In this document: positions 8,305-16,760 of the stretch, piece by piece | How the letters are laid out: each line of letters starts with the position of its first letter | Numbering within the stretch: position 1 is the first letter of the stretch | Source of the DNA: Litoribacter ruber | GTDB taxonomy: Bacteria; Bacteroidota; Bacteroidia; Cytophagales; Cyclobacteriaceae | DNA: 40,614 nucleotides | NCBI RefSeq assembly: GCF_018500185.1 | Contig: NZ_JAHBGI010000017.1 | Location: forward strand, 1-40,614 | Direction: 5' to 3' | Translations under genes and position numbers: made by a program | The notes under the pieces: generated by a model | What the model was told of the DNA's origin: nothing | Seen by the model: only the letters and a program-made list of their open reading frames with translations | Database searches by the model: none

Positions 8305-10062
8305 ATGCTAAACCAATTCCTCATCTGGAGGCTCAAAAACCTCAGCACCAAAAACTTTGTCCTCATCCTCAGTGGGATCATTGGGGTGTTGGCGGGATTG
8401 GCGGCGGTGATCCTCAAGACACTGGTGCATACTATACAGGACTTCCTCACACAAGGCTTCGATGTGCAGGACGCAAACTTCTATTACATCCTCTACCCCG
8501 TCATCGGTATTACCCTGACCTTCCTGGTAGCCAAATACCTGCTCAAGGACCACGGCGGACACGGGATTCCCGATCTGCTGTATGCCATTTCCAAAAACAA
8601 CAGCATTATCCCCCGCATCAAAACCTTCAGCCGGGTCATCTCCTCGGCCATCACGGTAGGTTTCGGGGGCTCGGTCGGACTGGAAGCACCCATCGTAGTG
8701 ACGGGATCGGCTATCGGTTCCAATGCCGGCCAGTGGATGCACCTCACGGCCAAAAAACGTACTCTGCTAATCGGCTGCGGTGCCGCGGGGGCCATTTCGG
8801 CCATCTTCGGCGCACCCATTGGCGGGGTGATCTTTGCCATCGAGGTTATCCTGGTCGAAATCAGCGTGGGAAGTTTCATCCCCCTGCTGATCGCCTCCGT
8901 CACGGGTTCACTCACCTCCATGGTGCTCCTGGGGGAAGACGCCCTCTTCTCCTTTAACATTACGGAGAAATTTGCCGCAGGCCACACCCCCTATTACCTG
9001 ATCCTGGGCATACTCACCGGGGTGGTATCCCTGTATTTCAGCCGCTCGGTGCTGAAAGTGGAAAACCTCATCGGCAAATTCGAGGATCCCTGGATGAAAG
9101 TCCTTTACGGGGGAGCGCTCTTGGGCTTCATCATCTTCTTCTTCCCGCCCATTTACGGGGAAGGCTACGGGGTGCTCAACACCCTTATCGAAGGCGATCC
9201 CCAGCAGCTCCTCAACAGCAGCCCCTTCTTCTCCGAGATCAACAACCCCTATTTCATCCTGGCCTTTTTGGTGATGATTATAGTACTCAAACCCGTTGCC
9301 GCCGCCCTCACCATCAGCAGCGGGGGCAGCGGGGGAATCTTCGCCCCTTCCCTATTTGTGGGTGGCATCACCGGATTTCTTTTTGCCTACAGCAACAACC
9401 TATTGGGACACATTCCCCTTCCCGTGGCCCATTTCACTTTGGTTGCCATGTGCGGGGTGATGAGTGGGGTACAACACGCGCCGCTTTCGGCCATATTCCT
9501 CATTGCGGAAATTACGGGGGGCTACGAACTGTTTGTTCCCCTGATGCTGGTTTCCGCGATATCCTTCCTGACCACCACCTATTTTGACAAATATTCCATC
9601 TACATCAAGCAGTTGCATGATCAAGGCAGGCATTTGCCGGAGACTAAGGATGAGGAAGTGTTGGGTTTGATAGACATCAGGAGGATAATGGAGAGGGATC
9701 TTTTGCCTATTCATCCGGACTCTACCTTGGCAGACCTTTGTAATCTGGTCAAGCTTTCAAAAAGGAACATCTTTCCCGTTGTGGATGAGGATGGAAATTT
9801 GAGTGGGATTGTCACTTTGGATGACATTCGGGAGATCATGTTTGATAGTGAAAAACAGGACCTGGCAATCCGCCAACTCATGCACAGCCCGCCCGACCAT
9901 ATCGGTCCAAATGAAAGCATGCAGGAGGCAATGAACCGTTTTGAGAGGACTGGTGCTTGGAACCTGCCAGTGGTAGATAATGGAAGGTATCTGGGTTTTA
10001 TCTCCAAGTCCCGTATCTTCAATGCCTACAGGAAAAGATTAATTAGACAAAACCAAGATTAA
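8305..10062 (+). CDS. ClC-family chloride channel/antiporter with CBS pair
   Basis: A 585-residue inner-membrane ClC protein moving chloride (or exchanging it for protons). Selectivity-filter motifs are seen: GGHGIP (84-89), GFGGSVGLEAPIV (119-131, with the gating glutamate as Glu127) and SSGGSGGIFAPSLFVGG (338-354). About ten or more hydrophobic helices span 15-430. The C-terminus carries two CBS domains (about 461-513 and 526-579), which usually sense adenine nucleotides. Length is normal for CBS-bearing bacterial ClC proteins. No partner gene is adjacent; both flanks are repeat-rich. Whether it is a channel or an H+/Cl- exchanger cannot be settled by eye. Confidence 0.93.
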   Translation: MLNQFLIWRLKNLSTKNFVLILSGIIGVLAGLAAVILKTLVHTIQDFLTQGFDVQDANFYYILYPVIGITLTFLVAKYLLKDHGGHGIPDLLYAISKNNSIIPRIKTFSRVISSAITVGFGGSVGLEAPIVVTGSAIGSNAGQWMHLTAKKRTLLIGCGAAGAISAIFGAPIGGVIFAIEVILVEISVGSFIPLLIASVTGSLTSMVLLGEDALFSFNITEKFAAGHTPYYLILGILTGVVSLYFSRSVLKVENLIGKFEDPWMKVLYGGALLGFIIFFFPPIYGEGYGVLNTLIEGDPQQLLNSSPFFSEINNPYFILAFLVMIIVLKPVAAALTISSGGSGGIFAPSLFVGGITGFLFAYSNNLLGHIPLPVAHFTLVAMCGVMSGVQHAPLSAIFLIAEITGGYELFVPLMLVSAISFLTTTYFDKYSIYIKQLHDQGRHLPETKDEEVLGLIDIRRIMERDLLPIHPDSTLADLCNLVKLSKRNIFPVVDEDGNLSGIVTLDDIREIMFDSEKQDLAIRQLMHSPPDHIGPNESMQEAMNRFERTGAWNLPVVDNGRYLGFISKSRIFNAYRKRLIRQNQD

Positions 10063-10091
10063 GCCCATAAAATTTTATTCTGATTGCCCAC

Positions 10092-10252
10092 TTATCCACC
10101 TTCCTTTTGCACAGCCAATACATCTCATATCCCTCAGGCTTCAGTTTATCCACAAAATCTCATTTGAAGGAAACACCCTTAAACCATTGATTCACATTAA
10201 TTTACACATCACTAAAGAGGGTGTGTGGATAAGTGTTGATAAATGTGGAAAA
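10092..10252. other. DnaA-box cluster, candidate replication origin (oriC)
   Basis: Plus-strand 9-mers: TTATCCACC at 10092-10100, TTATCCACA at 10146-10154, and one-mismatch boxes at 10188-10196 (TGATTCACA) and 10200-10208 (ATTTACACA). Minus-strand boxes follow: TTATCCACA at 10224-10232, TTATCAACA at 10234-10242 and TTTTCCACA at 10244-10252. The last three are spaced exactly 10 bp apart in the same orientation. An AT-rich tract follows to about 10490. It matches TTWTNCACA clusters of bacterial origins, but gene orientation around it is not divergent. Confidence 0.55.
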
Positions 10253-10654
10253 ATAATGCTTGCAAAATTCAGGAACGCGTAAGCTGTTGATTTAAACGTT
10301 TTTTGTATAATTCCCAGTGCCTCCAAGCAGGTGAAAACCACTTGCCCAAAACCCCCATTTTCCCTAGTTTTAAAAATAAAATTTGGTCATTTTTTACCAG
10401 TCCCGCCCCCGTTGCATTTTTTATTGGAATTATGATATAACACCCATTAATGGGAGTAAATTTATTATGGGTTAAGTGATATTATAGCAACTCCCCCTTA
10501 GAAGCGACAGCCCCGAGCAGTCCCGATAACTATCGTGGACGAATTGGGCAGGGGGACGTACTCAACTCCCCCTTTGAAAGCCTGTCCCGATAAGCGGAGC
10601 GGTTCGGGAGGGGCAGGGGGGATGTCGTAACGTAATCAAAGATCCGTAACTAGC
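10253..10654. other. AT-rich tract followed by G-rich spacer repeats
   Basis: From 10253 to about 10490 the DNA is AT-rich (for example TTTTAAAAATAAAATTTGG and TTATGATATAACACCC), a possible unwinding region next to the DnaA boxes. From about 10490 two copies of the CTCCCCCTT...GGGCAGGGGG repeat follow (about 10490-10562 and 10563-10640), each enclosing a TCCCGAT-type hairpin. No gene is seen. Confidence 0.5.
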
Positions 10655-11160
10655 GACGTGGTTGTCATTGTTGTCCGCCCCGTGGGTCGCCTTCGGCTCC
10701 CCGGGGCTGTTGTCCCGCCATTGGTCGGCTCCGCCTCCCTGGCTAAGTTGTCATTGTTCTACATAATTACAGCCACGGGCGGGATGAGAGCCGCTTAACG
10801 ACAACAGTTGCGTTGCGGCAGGGACTTTGGGTAGATTTACGGTCATCGTCTCTCGGCTTCGCCTCTGGACGGACCTACGTAAGCAACTTTCATCCCCTGC
10901 CAAAGATCCTTTTCAAGGCTACGCCTTGAAAAGACTCACGTGCATGTTCCCGTTAAAGGAACACTCATTAAGTAAACGTGACTGACCAAATGTAGAACAA
11001 TGACAACCATGACAACTGATTCCGCAAAGCGGAAGAGACAACCAGTCCCGATCGGTGAAGTTTACCTCCCGCGGGAGGTAAACTTCACCGATCGGGACGG
11101 ACAACCCTGCCGAACGTAGGCAGGCGGGCACGTCACTACTTACGAACGTAACCTCCTGCT
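10655..11160. repeat. Composite dispersed element, copy B
   Basis: It starts GACGTGGTTGTCATTGTTGTC, continues with GTTCTACATAATTACAGCC and ACGGGCGGGATGAGAG, then the core (about 10869-10960: GGACCTACGTAAGCAAC, the TTTTCAAGGC hairpin, ATGTTCCCGTTAAAGG), then AACAATGACAACCATGACAAC and ends with a CCTGCTGGGCGCGG box at about 11155. Module order equals copies A and C. Part of it is an insertion-like perfect palindrome (11045-11098). Confidence 0.65.
11045..11098. repeat. 54-bp perfect gapless palindrome
   Basis: The two 27-bp halves are exact reverse complements with no spacer; the centre CCCG/CGGG lies between 11071 and 11072, and the outer ends are GTCCCGATCGG and CCGATCGGGAC. I checked it base by base. 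Confidence 0.95.
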
Positions 11161-11173
11161 GGGCGCGGACTCT

Positions 11174-11216
11174 ACATCCGACATCGGACATCCGACATCC
11201 GACATCCTGACATCCC
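11174..11216. repeat. 7-bp tandem array (CATCCGA type) at the 3' end of dsbD
   Basis: Units CATCCGA, CATCGGA, CATCCGA, CATCCGA and CATCCTGA-like variants follow the CCTGCTGGGCGCGGACTC box. The array ends about 5 bp before the stop codon of the minus-strand dsbD gene. Confidence 0.8.
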
Positions 11217-11220
11217 ACAC

Positions 11221-13245
11221 CTACCTCCTCCTCTCAAACTCCTCCTTCGCCTCGTCCAAAAACTGCACAAACCTCGCTACATTGCTGTCATACCCCTTCG
11301 GCGTAATGAGAAGCTCCTCCTCATGGTCGAGAATCACGTAATACGGCTGCGCATTGTTGTTGAATCGGGTGATCTGGAAATCGGCATTTTGCTTGCCTAT
11401 GGTTTTCTTTACCTTGCCGTCATACTCAGACGTGTACCAGTCCGACTCCGGCAGCTCATAGCGCTCATCAATATAAAGCGCCACCACCACAAAATCCTCT
11501 TTCAGCCTCTTGAGCACTGGCGACTCCACCCACACCTTGGCCTCCATCTCACGACAGTTTACACAGCCATGGCCCGTGAAATCGATAAACAGGGGTTTAT
11601 CAGCCCTTTTGGCGGCAGCCAGCGCCTGCTCGTAATCGAAATAGCCCTCAATGCCATGCGGCAAATGCAGGAACTCGGAAAACTTCGGCGTATCGTCCAA
11701 AGTAGACATCCTACCCGATCCCCCACCGTCTTCACGGATCACCTTGATCAGGTTGAAATCATGCGTGGACATAGGAGGCAGGTAACCGCTGAGCGTTTTC
11801 AACGGCGCTCCCCACAGTCCGGGGATCATATACACCACAAAGATGAAGGTCACCATGGCCAAAAGCAGCCTGGGAACGCTGATCACCTCAACCGGGGAAT
11901 CGTGCGGCAACCGGATTTTGCCAAGCAAATACATCCCCAACAGAAAGAAAATCACGATCCAGATGCCAATGTAAACGTCCCTGTCCAAAAGCCCCCAATG
12001 GTAAACCTGGTCGGCGATGCTGAGGAACTTAAATGCCAGGGCAAGCTCAAGGAAACCCAATACCACCTTCACCGAATTCAGCCAGCCACCCGACTTAGGC
12101 AAAGTATTCAACCATTCGGGGAAGATCGCAAATAGGGTAAAAGGTATCGCAAAGGCCAGCGAGAAGGCAAACATGCCCAGAATCGGCTTGGCCAACTGTC
12201 CCCCGGCCGACTCGATCAGGATGGAACCCACAATCGGACCCGTACAGGAAAAGGAAACCAACACCAAGGTGAAGGCCATGAAAAACAAGCCCGTCAAGCC
12301 GCCCTTATCAGCCTTGGAATCCACGGCATTGACAAGTCCGCTGGGCAGGGTGAGTTCGAACATGCCCAAGAAGGCCAGTCCGAAGAAGATGAATACCAAA
12401 AAGAAAAACACATTGGGAACCCAATGCGTGGAAAGCCAGTTGGCGAACTCGGGACCCTGAATGGCCGCCACCAGGGTACCGGCAATGGTATAAATGGCAA
12501 TGATGGAAAACCCGTAGATAAAAGCATTCCGAATTCCCTGTGATCTGTTTTTGGACCTGCCGGTAAAAAAGGTCACCGTCATGGGGATCATCGGAAACAC
12601 ACAGGGCGTCAGCAAAGCGGCCAAACCGGCCAAAAAGGCCACCACCATAAAGGTGATCAGGCTACCCTTTCCCTCCCCTGTTTCCACATGGGAAGGCCGC
12701 GCCTTAGAAGGAAGATCCTCCGCCTCTTTGGTATCCACGGCGTCTCCTGCACTTTCAGCAACCACAGCAACACCTTCACCCAGGTTTATCTCAAACTCCT
12801 CATCAAACAATATACACTGCCCCGTAACCTCTGAACACATCTGATATTCCAGCAGTCCTTTGATGGAAGCATTTTCGTCCGTAATCCTGATGGCCTGGCG
12901 GAATTCACCCTTACCATCAAAATAATTCACTTCCCCTTCCCAAACATCATCATACTTGGTTTTGGGGTCTACGGCCTTCAGTTCGCCGATGCGCTCGATC
13001 CCGCTGGAACCCTCCAGGCCCAACTCGATCTGTATGGGCCCAAAGTCCTCAAATTCGTTGGAATAGATGTACCAGTTTTCGGGGATGTCAGCCTTGAAGA
13101 TAATCCTGGTCTCCTCCCCTGCGGTCGGGTTGGCCTGCTCCAGTTCCACCGACCACGTGGGCGGACTGATCATCTGGGCTACGGAATGGAAGGAAACGCA
13201 CAGTAATAGGGATAAACTTAGAAAAAGCCTATAGTAATTCAACAT
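11221..13245 (-). CDS. dsbD: Thiol:disulfide interchange protein DsbD-like
   Basis: A 674-residue inner-membrane reductase that carries electrons from cytoplasmic thioredoxin to periplasmic partners. All three redox modules are present. The N-terminal periplasmic domain follows a signal peptide (about 1-23) and has Cys137 and Cys144 (MCSEVTGQC). A CcdA-like membrane core (about 195-480) has Cys215 (LLTPCVFPM) and Cys334 (SFSCTGP). A C-terminal thioredoxin domain has GHGCVNC (Cys561/Cys564). This order equals classical DsbD. Substrates could be cytochrome c maturation or DsbC-like proteins; none are encoded nearby. Both ends of the gene border repeat arrays, so it is probably a single-gene transcript. 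Confidence 0.94.
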   Translation of the reverse strand: MLNYYRLFLSLSLLLCVSFHSVAQMISPPTWSVELEQANPTAGEETRIIFKADIPENWYIYSNEFEDFGPIQIELGLEGSSGIERIGELKAVDPKTKYDDVWEGEVNYFDGKGEFRQAIRITDENASIKGLLEYQMCSEVTGQCILFDEEFEINLGEGVAVVAESAGDAVDTKEAEDLPSKARPSHVETGEGKGSLITFMVVAFLAGLAALLTPCVFPMIPMTVTFFTGRSKNRSQGIRNAFIYGFSIIAIYTIAGTLVAAIQGPEFANWLSTHWVPNVFFFLVFIFFGLAFLGMFELTLPSGLVNAVDSKADKGGLTGLFFMAFTLVLVSFSCTGPIVGSILIESAGGQLAKPILGMFAFSLAFAIPFTLFAIFPEWLNTLPKSGGWLNSVKVVLGFLELALAFKFLSIADQVYHWGLLDRDVYIGIWIVIFFLLGMYLLGKIRLPHDSPVEVISVPRLLLAMVTFIFVVYMIPGLWGAPLKTLSGYLPPMSTHDFNLIKVIREDGGGSGRMSTLDDTPKFSEFLHLPHGIEGYFDYEQALAAAKRADKPLFIDFTGHGCVNCREMEAKVWVESPVLKRLKEDFVVVALYIDERYELPESDWYTSEYDGKVKKTIGKQNADFQITRFNNNAQPYYVILDHEEELLITPKGYDSNVARFVQFLDEAKEEFERRR

Positions 13246-13319
13246 TATTTTGGGGGATGTTAGCTAAACTCAATATTGAAGGGCAAATAACGCAAATTAG
13301 TTCCACTTTCGAAAACATC

Positions 13320-13437
13320 CGTCATTGCGAAGGAAGAACGACTGAAGCAATCTGGACTTAGCTCTTATTACAAGTATAGATTGCTTCTCCCGATCTGATC
13401 CCTGGAAGTACCGTTGTGATCGGGCTCGCAATGACGT
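13320..13437. repeat. GTCATTGCGAAGG / GAAGCAATCT dispersed repeat
   Basis: CGTCATTGCGAAGGAAG...GACTGAAGCAATCTGG is followed by an inverted TAGATTGCTTCTCCCG ... GGGCTCGCAATGACGTG, giving a long imperfect hairpin. Words of the same kind occur at 3597-3632. It is a common intergenic repeat style in this phylum. The rest of 13246-13319 is the upstream region of dsbD with no clear promoter. Confidence 0.6.
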
Positions 13438-13440
13438 GAA

Positions 13441-13530
13441 CCGTTGTGCGAATGTCTCCGACTTCGCACTGCCACAGGTAATTGCCGTAAGTTACCTCCT
13501 GCTGGGCGCGGACCCTACATCCGACATCCG
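13441..13530. repeat. 90-bp direct repeat, copy 1
   Basis: It starts CCGTTGTGCGAATGTCTCCG and ends with the CCTGCTGGGCGCGGAC box and the first CATCCGA units. It matches 14031-14120 with three mismatches by eye. Confidence 0.8.
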
Positions 13531-13613
13531 ACATCCGACATCCGACACCCGACATCCGACACCCGACATCCGACATCCGACATCCGACATCGGTCATCCG
13601 ACACCCGACATCC
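13517..13613. repeat. 7-bp tandem array (CATCCGA type), the longest of its family here
   Basis: About fourteen heptamers are seen, mostly CATCCGA with CACCCGA and CATCGGT variants. It directly follows the CCTGCTGGGCGCGG box and precedes the left end of element C. Translated frames give a spurious SDVGCRM-type protein. Confidence 0.9.
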
Positions 13614-13620
13614 CCGTAAG

Positions 13621-13935
13621 TACAACGTGGTTGTCATAGTTCCGAGTCAGGCCAGCCACGTTACCTACCGAAAGCCGCTTAACGACAACATGTTCGGCAG
13701 TAACTTACGACCTACGTAAGCAACCTTCAACCCCTGCCGAAGATCCTTTTCAAGGCGCAGCATTGAAAAGACTCACCTACATGTTCCCGTTAAAGAAACT
13801 CTCATTAAGTAAACGTGACTGACATTAAGTAGAACAAGGACAACCATGACAACTGATTCCGCGAAGCGGAAGGGACAACCAGCCCCGGTGAGTAGAGTTT
13901 ACCTCCCGGGGGAGGCGAACACGAAGTCAATTCCC
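13621..13935. repeat. Composite dispersed element, copy C (short form)
   Basis: It starts ACAACGTGGTTGTCATAG, has a shortened left module, the core with CGACCTACGTAAGCAACC (about 13709-13795, including a TTTTCAAGGC hairpin whose loop has changed and ATGTTCCCGTTAAAG), then GTAAACGTGACTGACATTAA and GACAACCATGACAACTG, matching copy B. Confidence 0.6.
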
Positions 13936-14030
13936 CCTTAGAAGCGTCAGTCCCGAGAGCAGAGTTTACCTCCCGGGGGAGGCGAATCGGGAGGGGGCAG
14001 GGGGGATGTCGTAACGTACCTACGCAAGTA

Positions 14031-14120
14031 CCGTTGTGCGAATGTCTCCGACTTCGCACTGCCACAGGTAATTGCCGTAAGTTACTTCCTGCTGGGCGCG
14101 GACTCCACATCCGACATCCG
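14031..14120. repeat. 90-bp direct repeat, copy 2
   Basis: It matches 13441-13530 with three substitutions (two transitions next to the CCTGCTGGGCGCGGAC box). It is again followed by CATCCGA heptamers. The preceding 13936-14030 holds the CCCGGGGGAGG and GGGCAGGGGGG spacer repeats and no gene. Confidence 0.8.
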
Positions 14121-14150
14121 ACATCGGTCATCCGACATCCGACATCGGAC
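14107..14150. repeat. 7-bp tandem array (CATCCGA type)
   Basis: Six units are seen, including CATCGGT and CATCGGA variants. The array lies just beyond the terminator of the polysaccharide operon. Confidence 0.8.
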
Positions 14151-14169
14151 AACCATGACAACCCACAAA

Positions 14170-14194
14170 CAGCAAAAGCCCGCATCAGCGGGCT
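14170..14194 (-). terminator. Intrinsic terminator of the polysaccharide operon
   Basis: Minus-strand reading: a 7-bp perfect GC-rich stem AGCCCGC (14188-14194) with GCGGGCT (14177-14183), a 4-nt loop, then TTTTGCTGTTTG. It lies 60 bp past the wzc stop codon. Confidence 0.8.
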
Positions 14195-14211
14195 CCTACC
14201 TATATAAATCT

Positions 14212-14242
14212 ACCAGGTACTTTGTACCTGGTACTTGGTACC
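14212..14242. repeat. 7-bp periodic array (TGGTACC type) at the 3' end of wzc
   Basis: Units read CAGGTACT TTGTACC TGGTACT TGGTACC. The array ends 11 bp from the wzc stop codon. It is related to the arrays at 3649 and 8269. Confidence 0.65.
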
Positions 14243-14253
14243 AAAAAACCTTC

Positions 14254-16662
14254 CTACTTCAACGAATACCACTTCTTCTTCTCCTCCTCCTCATGGTAGC
14301 CATAGGATTTGCTGCCGTAGCCGTAACCGTAGCCATAGGTCCCGGAACTGCCCTCCACGGCGTTGAAGATGGCGTAGAGATTCTTGACGTCGCCCTTGGC
14401 CTTGAGTTCGTTCACAAACTGGATCGCGTCCTGGTGGGAGTAGTTCTGGCGGAAGACGAACAGGTTGATGTCGGCATACTTGAACAGGTCCTTGGTCTCA
14501 GACACCAGACCAACCGGCGGACAGTCCATGATGATCACGTCATACTCCTCCTTCACCTCTTCCATCATCCTGGCAAACTTCTCCGTCATCAGCAACTCGG
14601 CCGGGTTTGGAGGGGTGGGACCCGCAAGCAACACGTCGCAGTCTGGGAAACCCGAACTTACCACCGCTTCTCTCCAGTCCATATTGCTGCTCAATACATT
14701 GCTGATTCCCTTACTGTAATTAATATCAAAATCTTCTGCAATCCTCGGCTTCCTAAGGTCAAGACCCATGATGAGGGTTTTCTTGCCGATTAAGGAGTAA
14801 ACCGCCGCCGTATTATAGGCTACAAAGGTCTTCCCTTCCCCAGATATCGTAGAGGTAAACGATAAGGTCAAGGTATCCTGGTCATGGGGCACCAGGTAAG
14901 CCATATCCGCACGCAGGTTACGGAAGGACTCGGTCACCATGGATCTTGGCTTGGAAAACACCACCCGCTTATCAGCAGCTTTGGATTTCCCAATCTGGCT
15001 AAGCAAGGGCACCTTAAGGTCATGCTGCAACTGATCCGCATCTTCGATCTTGGTCTTCAGGAAATCACGCACCGTGATCACGCCAATTGGCAACATCAAT
15101 CCCAAAATCAATCCTATTAATAAATTTAAAGATTTTTTAGGCGCTACTGCGGCTGTTCCCGCCCGGGCAAAATCCAGAATGCTGTTGTTTGGCATATTGG
15201 AGGCCTTGGTGATCTCCGATTCAGCACGCTTCTGAAGCAGGTACACGTAGATGTTTTCATTGATGGAAAACTGGCGTTGTATGCCCAGGAGGTTTCGCTC
15301 CGTCTCCGGCAAAGCATTGATGTCCCGCTCCACCATCTTCACCTTTTGGTTAAGTTCTGCCAAAAGGTTCTCGGTATTGTTCAGGGCACTGCGCACGTTT
15401 TCCAGCAAAGTATTTCGGGTGTTCTGAATCTTGCTCTTGATCTCCACCACTGCAGGGGTCTGATCGGAGAAGTTGGCGCTCAACCTTACACGCTCCGACT
15501 GCAACTCAGCCAAATTGATAACCAAGGCATTCAGTAAAGGATCCTGTATCCCGATCACGGAAGGGGCTACCAACTCGTCCAATTGCTCATTGCCCAAGTA
15601 TTCCCTTAAAGTCGTGTAATATTTGGTTCTAAGCTCAGCTTCGCTTTTCTCCTTTTCCAGATTTTCCAATCGCTCAAACACAATGGAACCTTCCTGGCTC
15701 AGGTTAAATATCTTGTTATCACTTCTATATTGCTGCAACCTGTCCTCAAAAAACGTCAAAGAGTCGGTGATCCCGCTCAGCTGTCGGTCTATAAAACGTA
15801 CCGTATTCTCACTGGCCTGGTTCTTAATCTTTAACTCACGGTCCAGATAGGCCTCCATCAGGTGGTTGAGGTAGTCCTCACCCAATCTCCTTACCGGAGT
15901 TTCCAGGGTGATGTTCAATAGGGAGGCTTGCTTATTGGTGGGAGCCACCTGCACTTTTTCCCTATACCCCTGGGCCAAAGTAGGCGTATCCATAAACTTC
16001 ACAAACAGCACCTCTTCCGCCAAAGCCGAAGTGTTCTCCAAGGAAAACTTAAAATGATCCCCTTCTATGGTCTCCCCAAACTTATACCGACCTTCCTGAA
16101 CCTGTACATTTTCAAGTTTGGTCTTGTAGAAAGGATCTGCAGGATTGAAAACAGAGAAATTATCCTCCTCAATACTCAATTCATACTCTTCCGTGTTCAG
16201 CACCTTGATCTTCCAAAGTCCCCCGGTAATCTGCGGATGCTTCCAGTCCAGCTGGGCATGAATGGGCACATTGCCATAAAGCTGTGGTTTGGAGAAGATC
16301 CCGTCTTTGAAGTAGGAAACATTGAGGTTCATCTTCCTCACCGCTTCCTCGGCAAGGGTGTAGGATTTGAGGATCCCGACTTCGTTTTCGATGTTGTTCT
16401 TTCCGCCAAACATCCCCCCAGCCCCGTCAAACAGATCAGCGCCCAGCGAAGGGCTGCCATCTTGAATGAGCACGGTTCCTTCCACCTTATAGATAGGGGT
16501 GGCGATCCGGGTGAAGAACACCGCCAGGATCACCCCCAGCCCCGCCGAGGCCACGATCCACGGCCAAAACCTCAAATACTTGAAGAGCAATTTCTTCACA
16601 TCGATCGTATCCTCCTCTTCCATCACCTGATACGGTGGATTGGGGTAATTACCTTGTTGCAT
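14254..16662 (-). CDS. wzc: Wzc-type polysaccharide co-polymerase and BY-kinase
   Basis: An 802-residue inner-membrane protein that sets chain length and controls export through Wza. Seen: Wzz domain with TM1 (about 34-52), a long periplasmic coiled coil (about 270-490), TM2 (about 512-532), then a cytoplasmic tyrosine-kinase domain with Walker A TISGEGKT (606-613), Walker A' LIMGLDLRKP (631-640) and Walker B VIIMDCPP (710-717). The C-terminal tail after about 775 holds a cluster of seven tyrosines (GTYGYGYGYG, SYGY, WYS), the usual autophosphorylation cluster. It is the last gene of the operon and is followed by a strong terminator. A small unrelated gene and repeats separate it from wza. 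Confidence 0.95.
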   Translation of the reverse strand: MQQGNYPNPPYQVMEEEDTIDVKKLLFKYLRFWPWIVASAGLGVILAVFFTRIATPIYKVEGTVLIQDGSPSLGADLFDGAGGMFGGKNNIENEVGILKSYTLAEEAVRKMNLNVSYFKDGIFSKPQLYGNVPIHAQLDWKHPQITGGLWKIKVLNTEEYELSIEEDNFSVFNPADPFYKTKLENVQVQEGRYKFGETIEGDHFKFSLENTSALAEEVLFVKFMDTPTLAQGYREKVQVAPTNKQASLLNITLETPVRRLGEDYLNHLMEAYLDRELKIKNQASENTVRFIDRQLSGITDSLTFFEDRLQQYRSDNKIFNLSQEGSIVFERLENLEKEKSEAELRTKYYTTLREYLGNEQLDELVAPSVIGIQDPLLNALVINLAELQSERVRLSANFSDQTPAVVEIKSKIQNTRNTLLENVRSALNNTENLLAELNQKVKMVERDINALPETERNLLGIQRQFSINENIYVYLLQKRAESEITKASNMPNNSILDFARAGTAAVAPKKSLNLLIGLILGLMLPIGVITVRDFLKTKIEDADQLQHDLKVPLLSQIGKSKAADKRVVFSKPRSMVTESFRNLRADMAYLVPHDQDTLTLSFTSTISGEGKTFVAYNTAAVYSLIGKKTLIMGLDLRKPRIAEDFDINYSKGISNVLSSNMDWREAVVSSGFPDCDVLLAGPTPPNPAELLMTEKFARMMEEVKEEYDVIIMDCPPVGLVSETKDLFKYADINLFVFRQNYSHQDAIQFVNELKAKGDVKNLYAIFNAVEGSSGTYGYGYGYGSKSYGYHEEEEKKKWYSLK

Positions 16663-16760
16663 ATACTAGTAAGATTTCTCGCCACGACCGCAGCGAAGAT
16701 CGCAACGAACGCAACGTATTATTTTTTTTTTGTATGTTGGTTGTACTAAGAGTAGAGCAC

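Noticed and set aside
10919-11218. A 99-codon minus-strand frame between the ClC and dsbD genes
   Set aside because: It is made of the element B end, the 54-bp palindrome and the CATCCGA array; it has no protein-like composition.
13517-13613. A CRISPR array
   Set aside because: Repeats are 7 bp, contiguous and without unique spacers; no cas genes are in the window. The TTTCACGCAAAG units at 20558-21516 are also not CRISPR because they are hairpins with related interiors.
13358-13639. Open frames reading SDVGCRM-type or HPTSDIRHPTS-type repeats
   Set aside because: They are translations of the CATCCGA heptamer array (three units give seven codons) and appear on both strands. No gene-like sequence lies outside the array.
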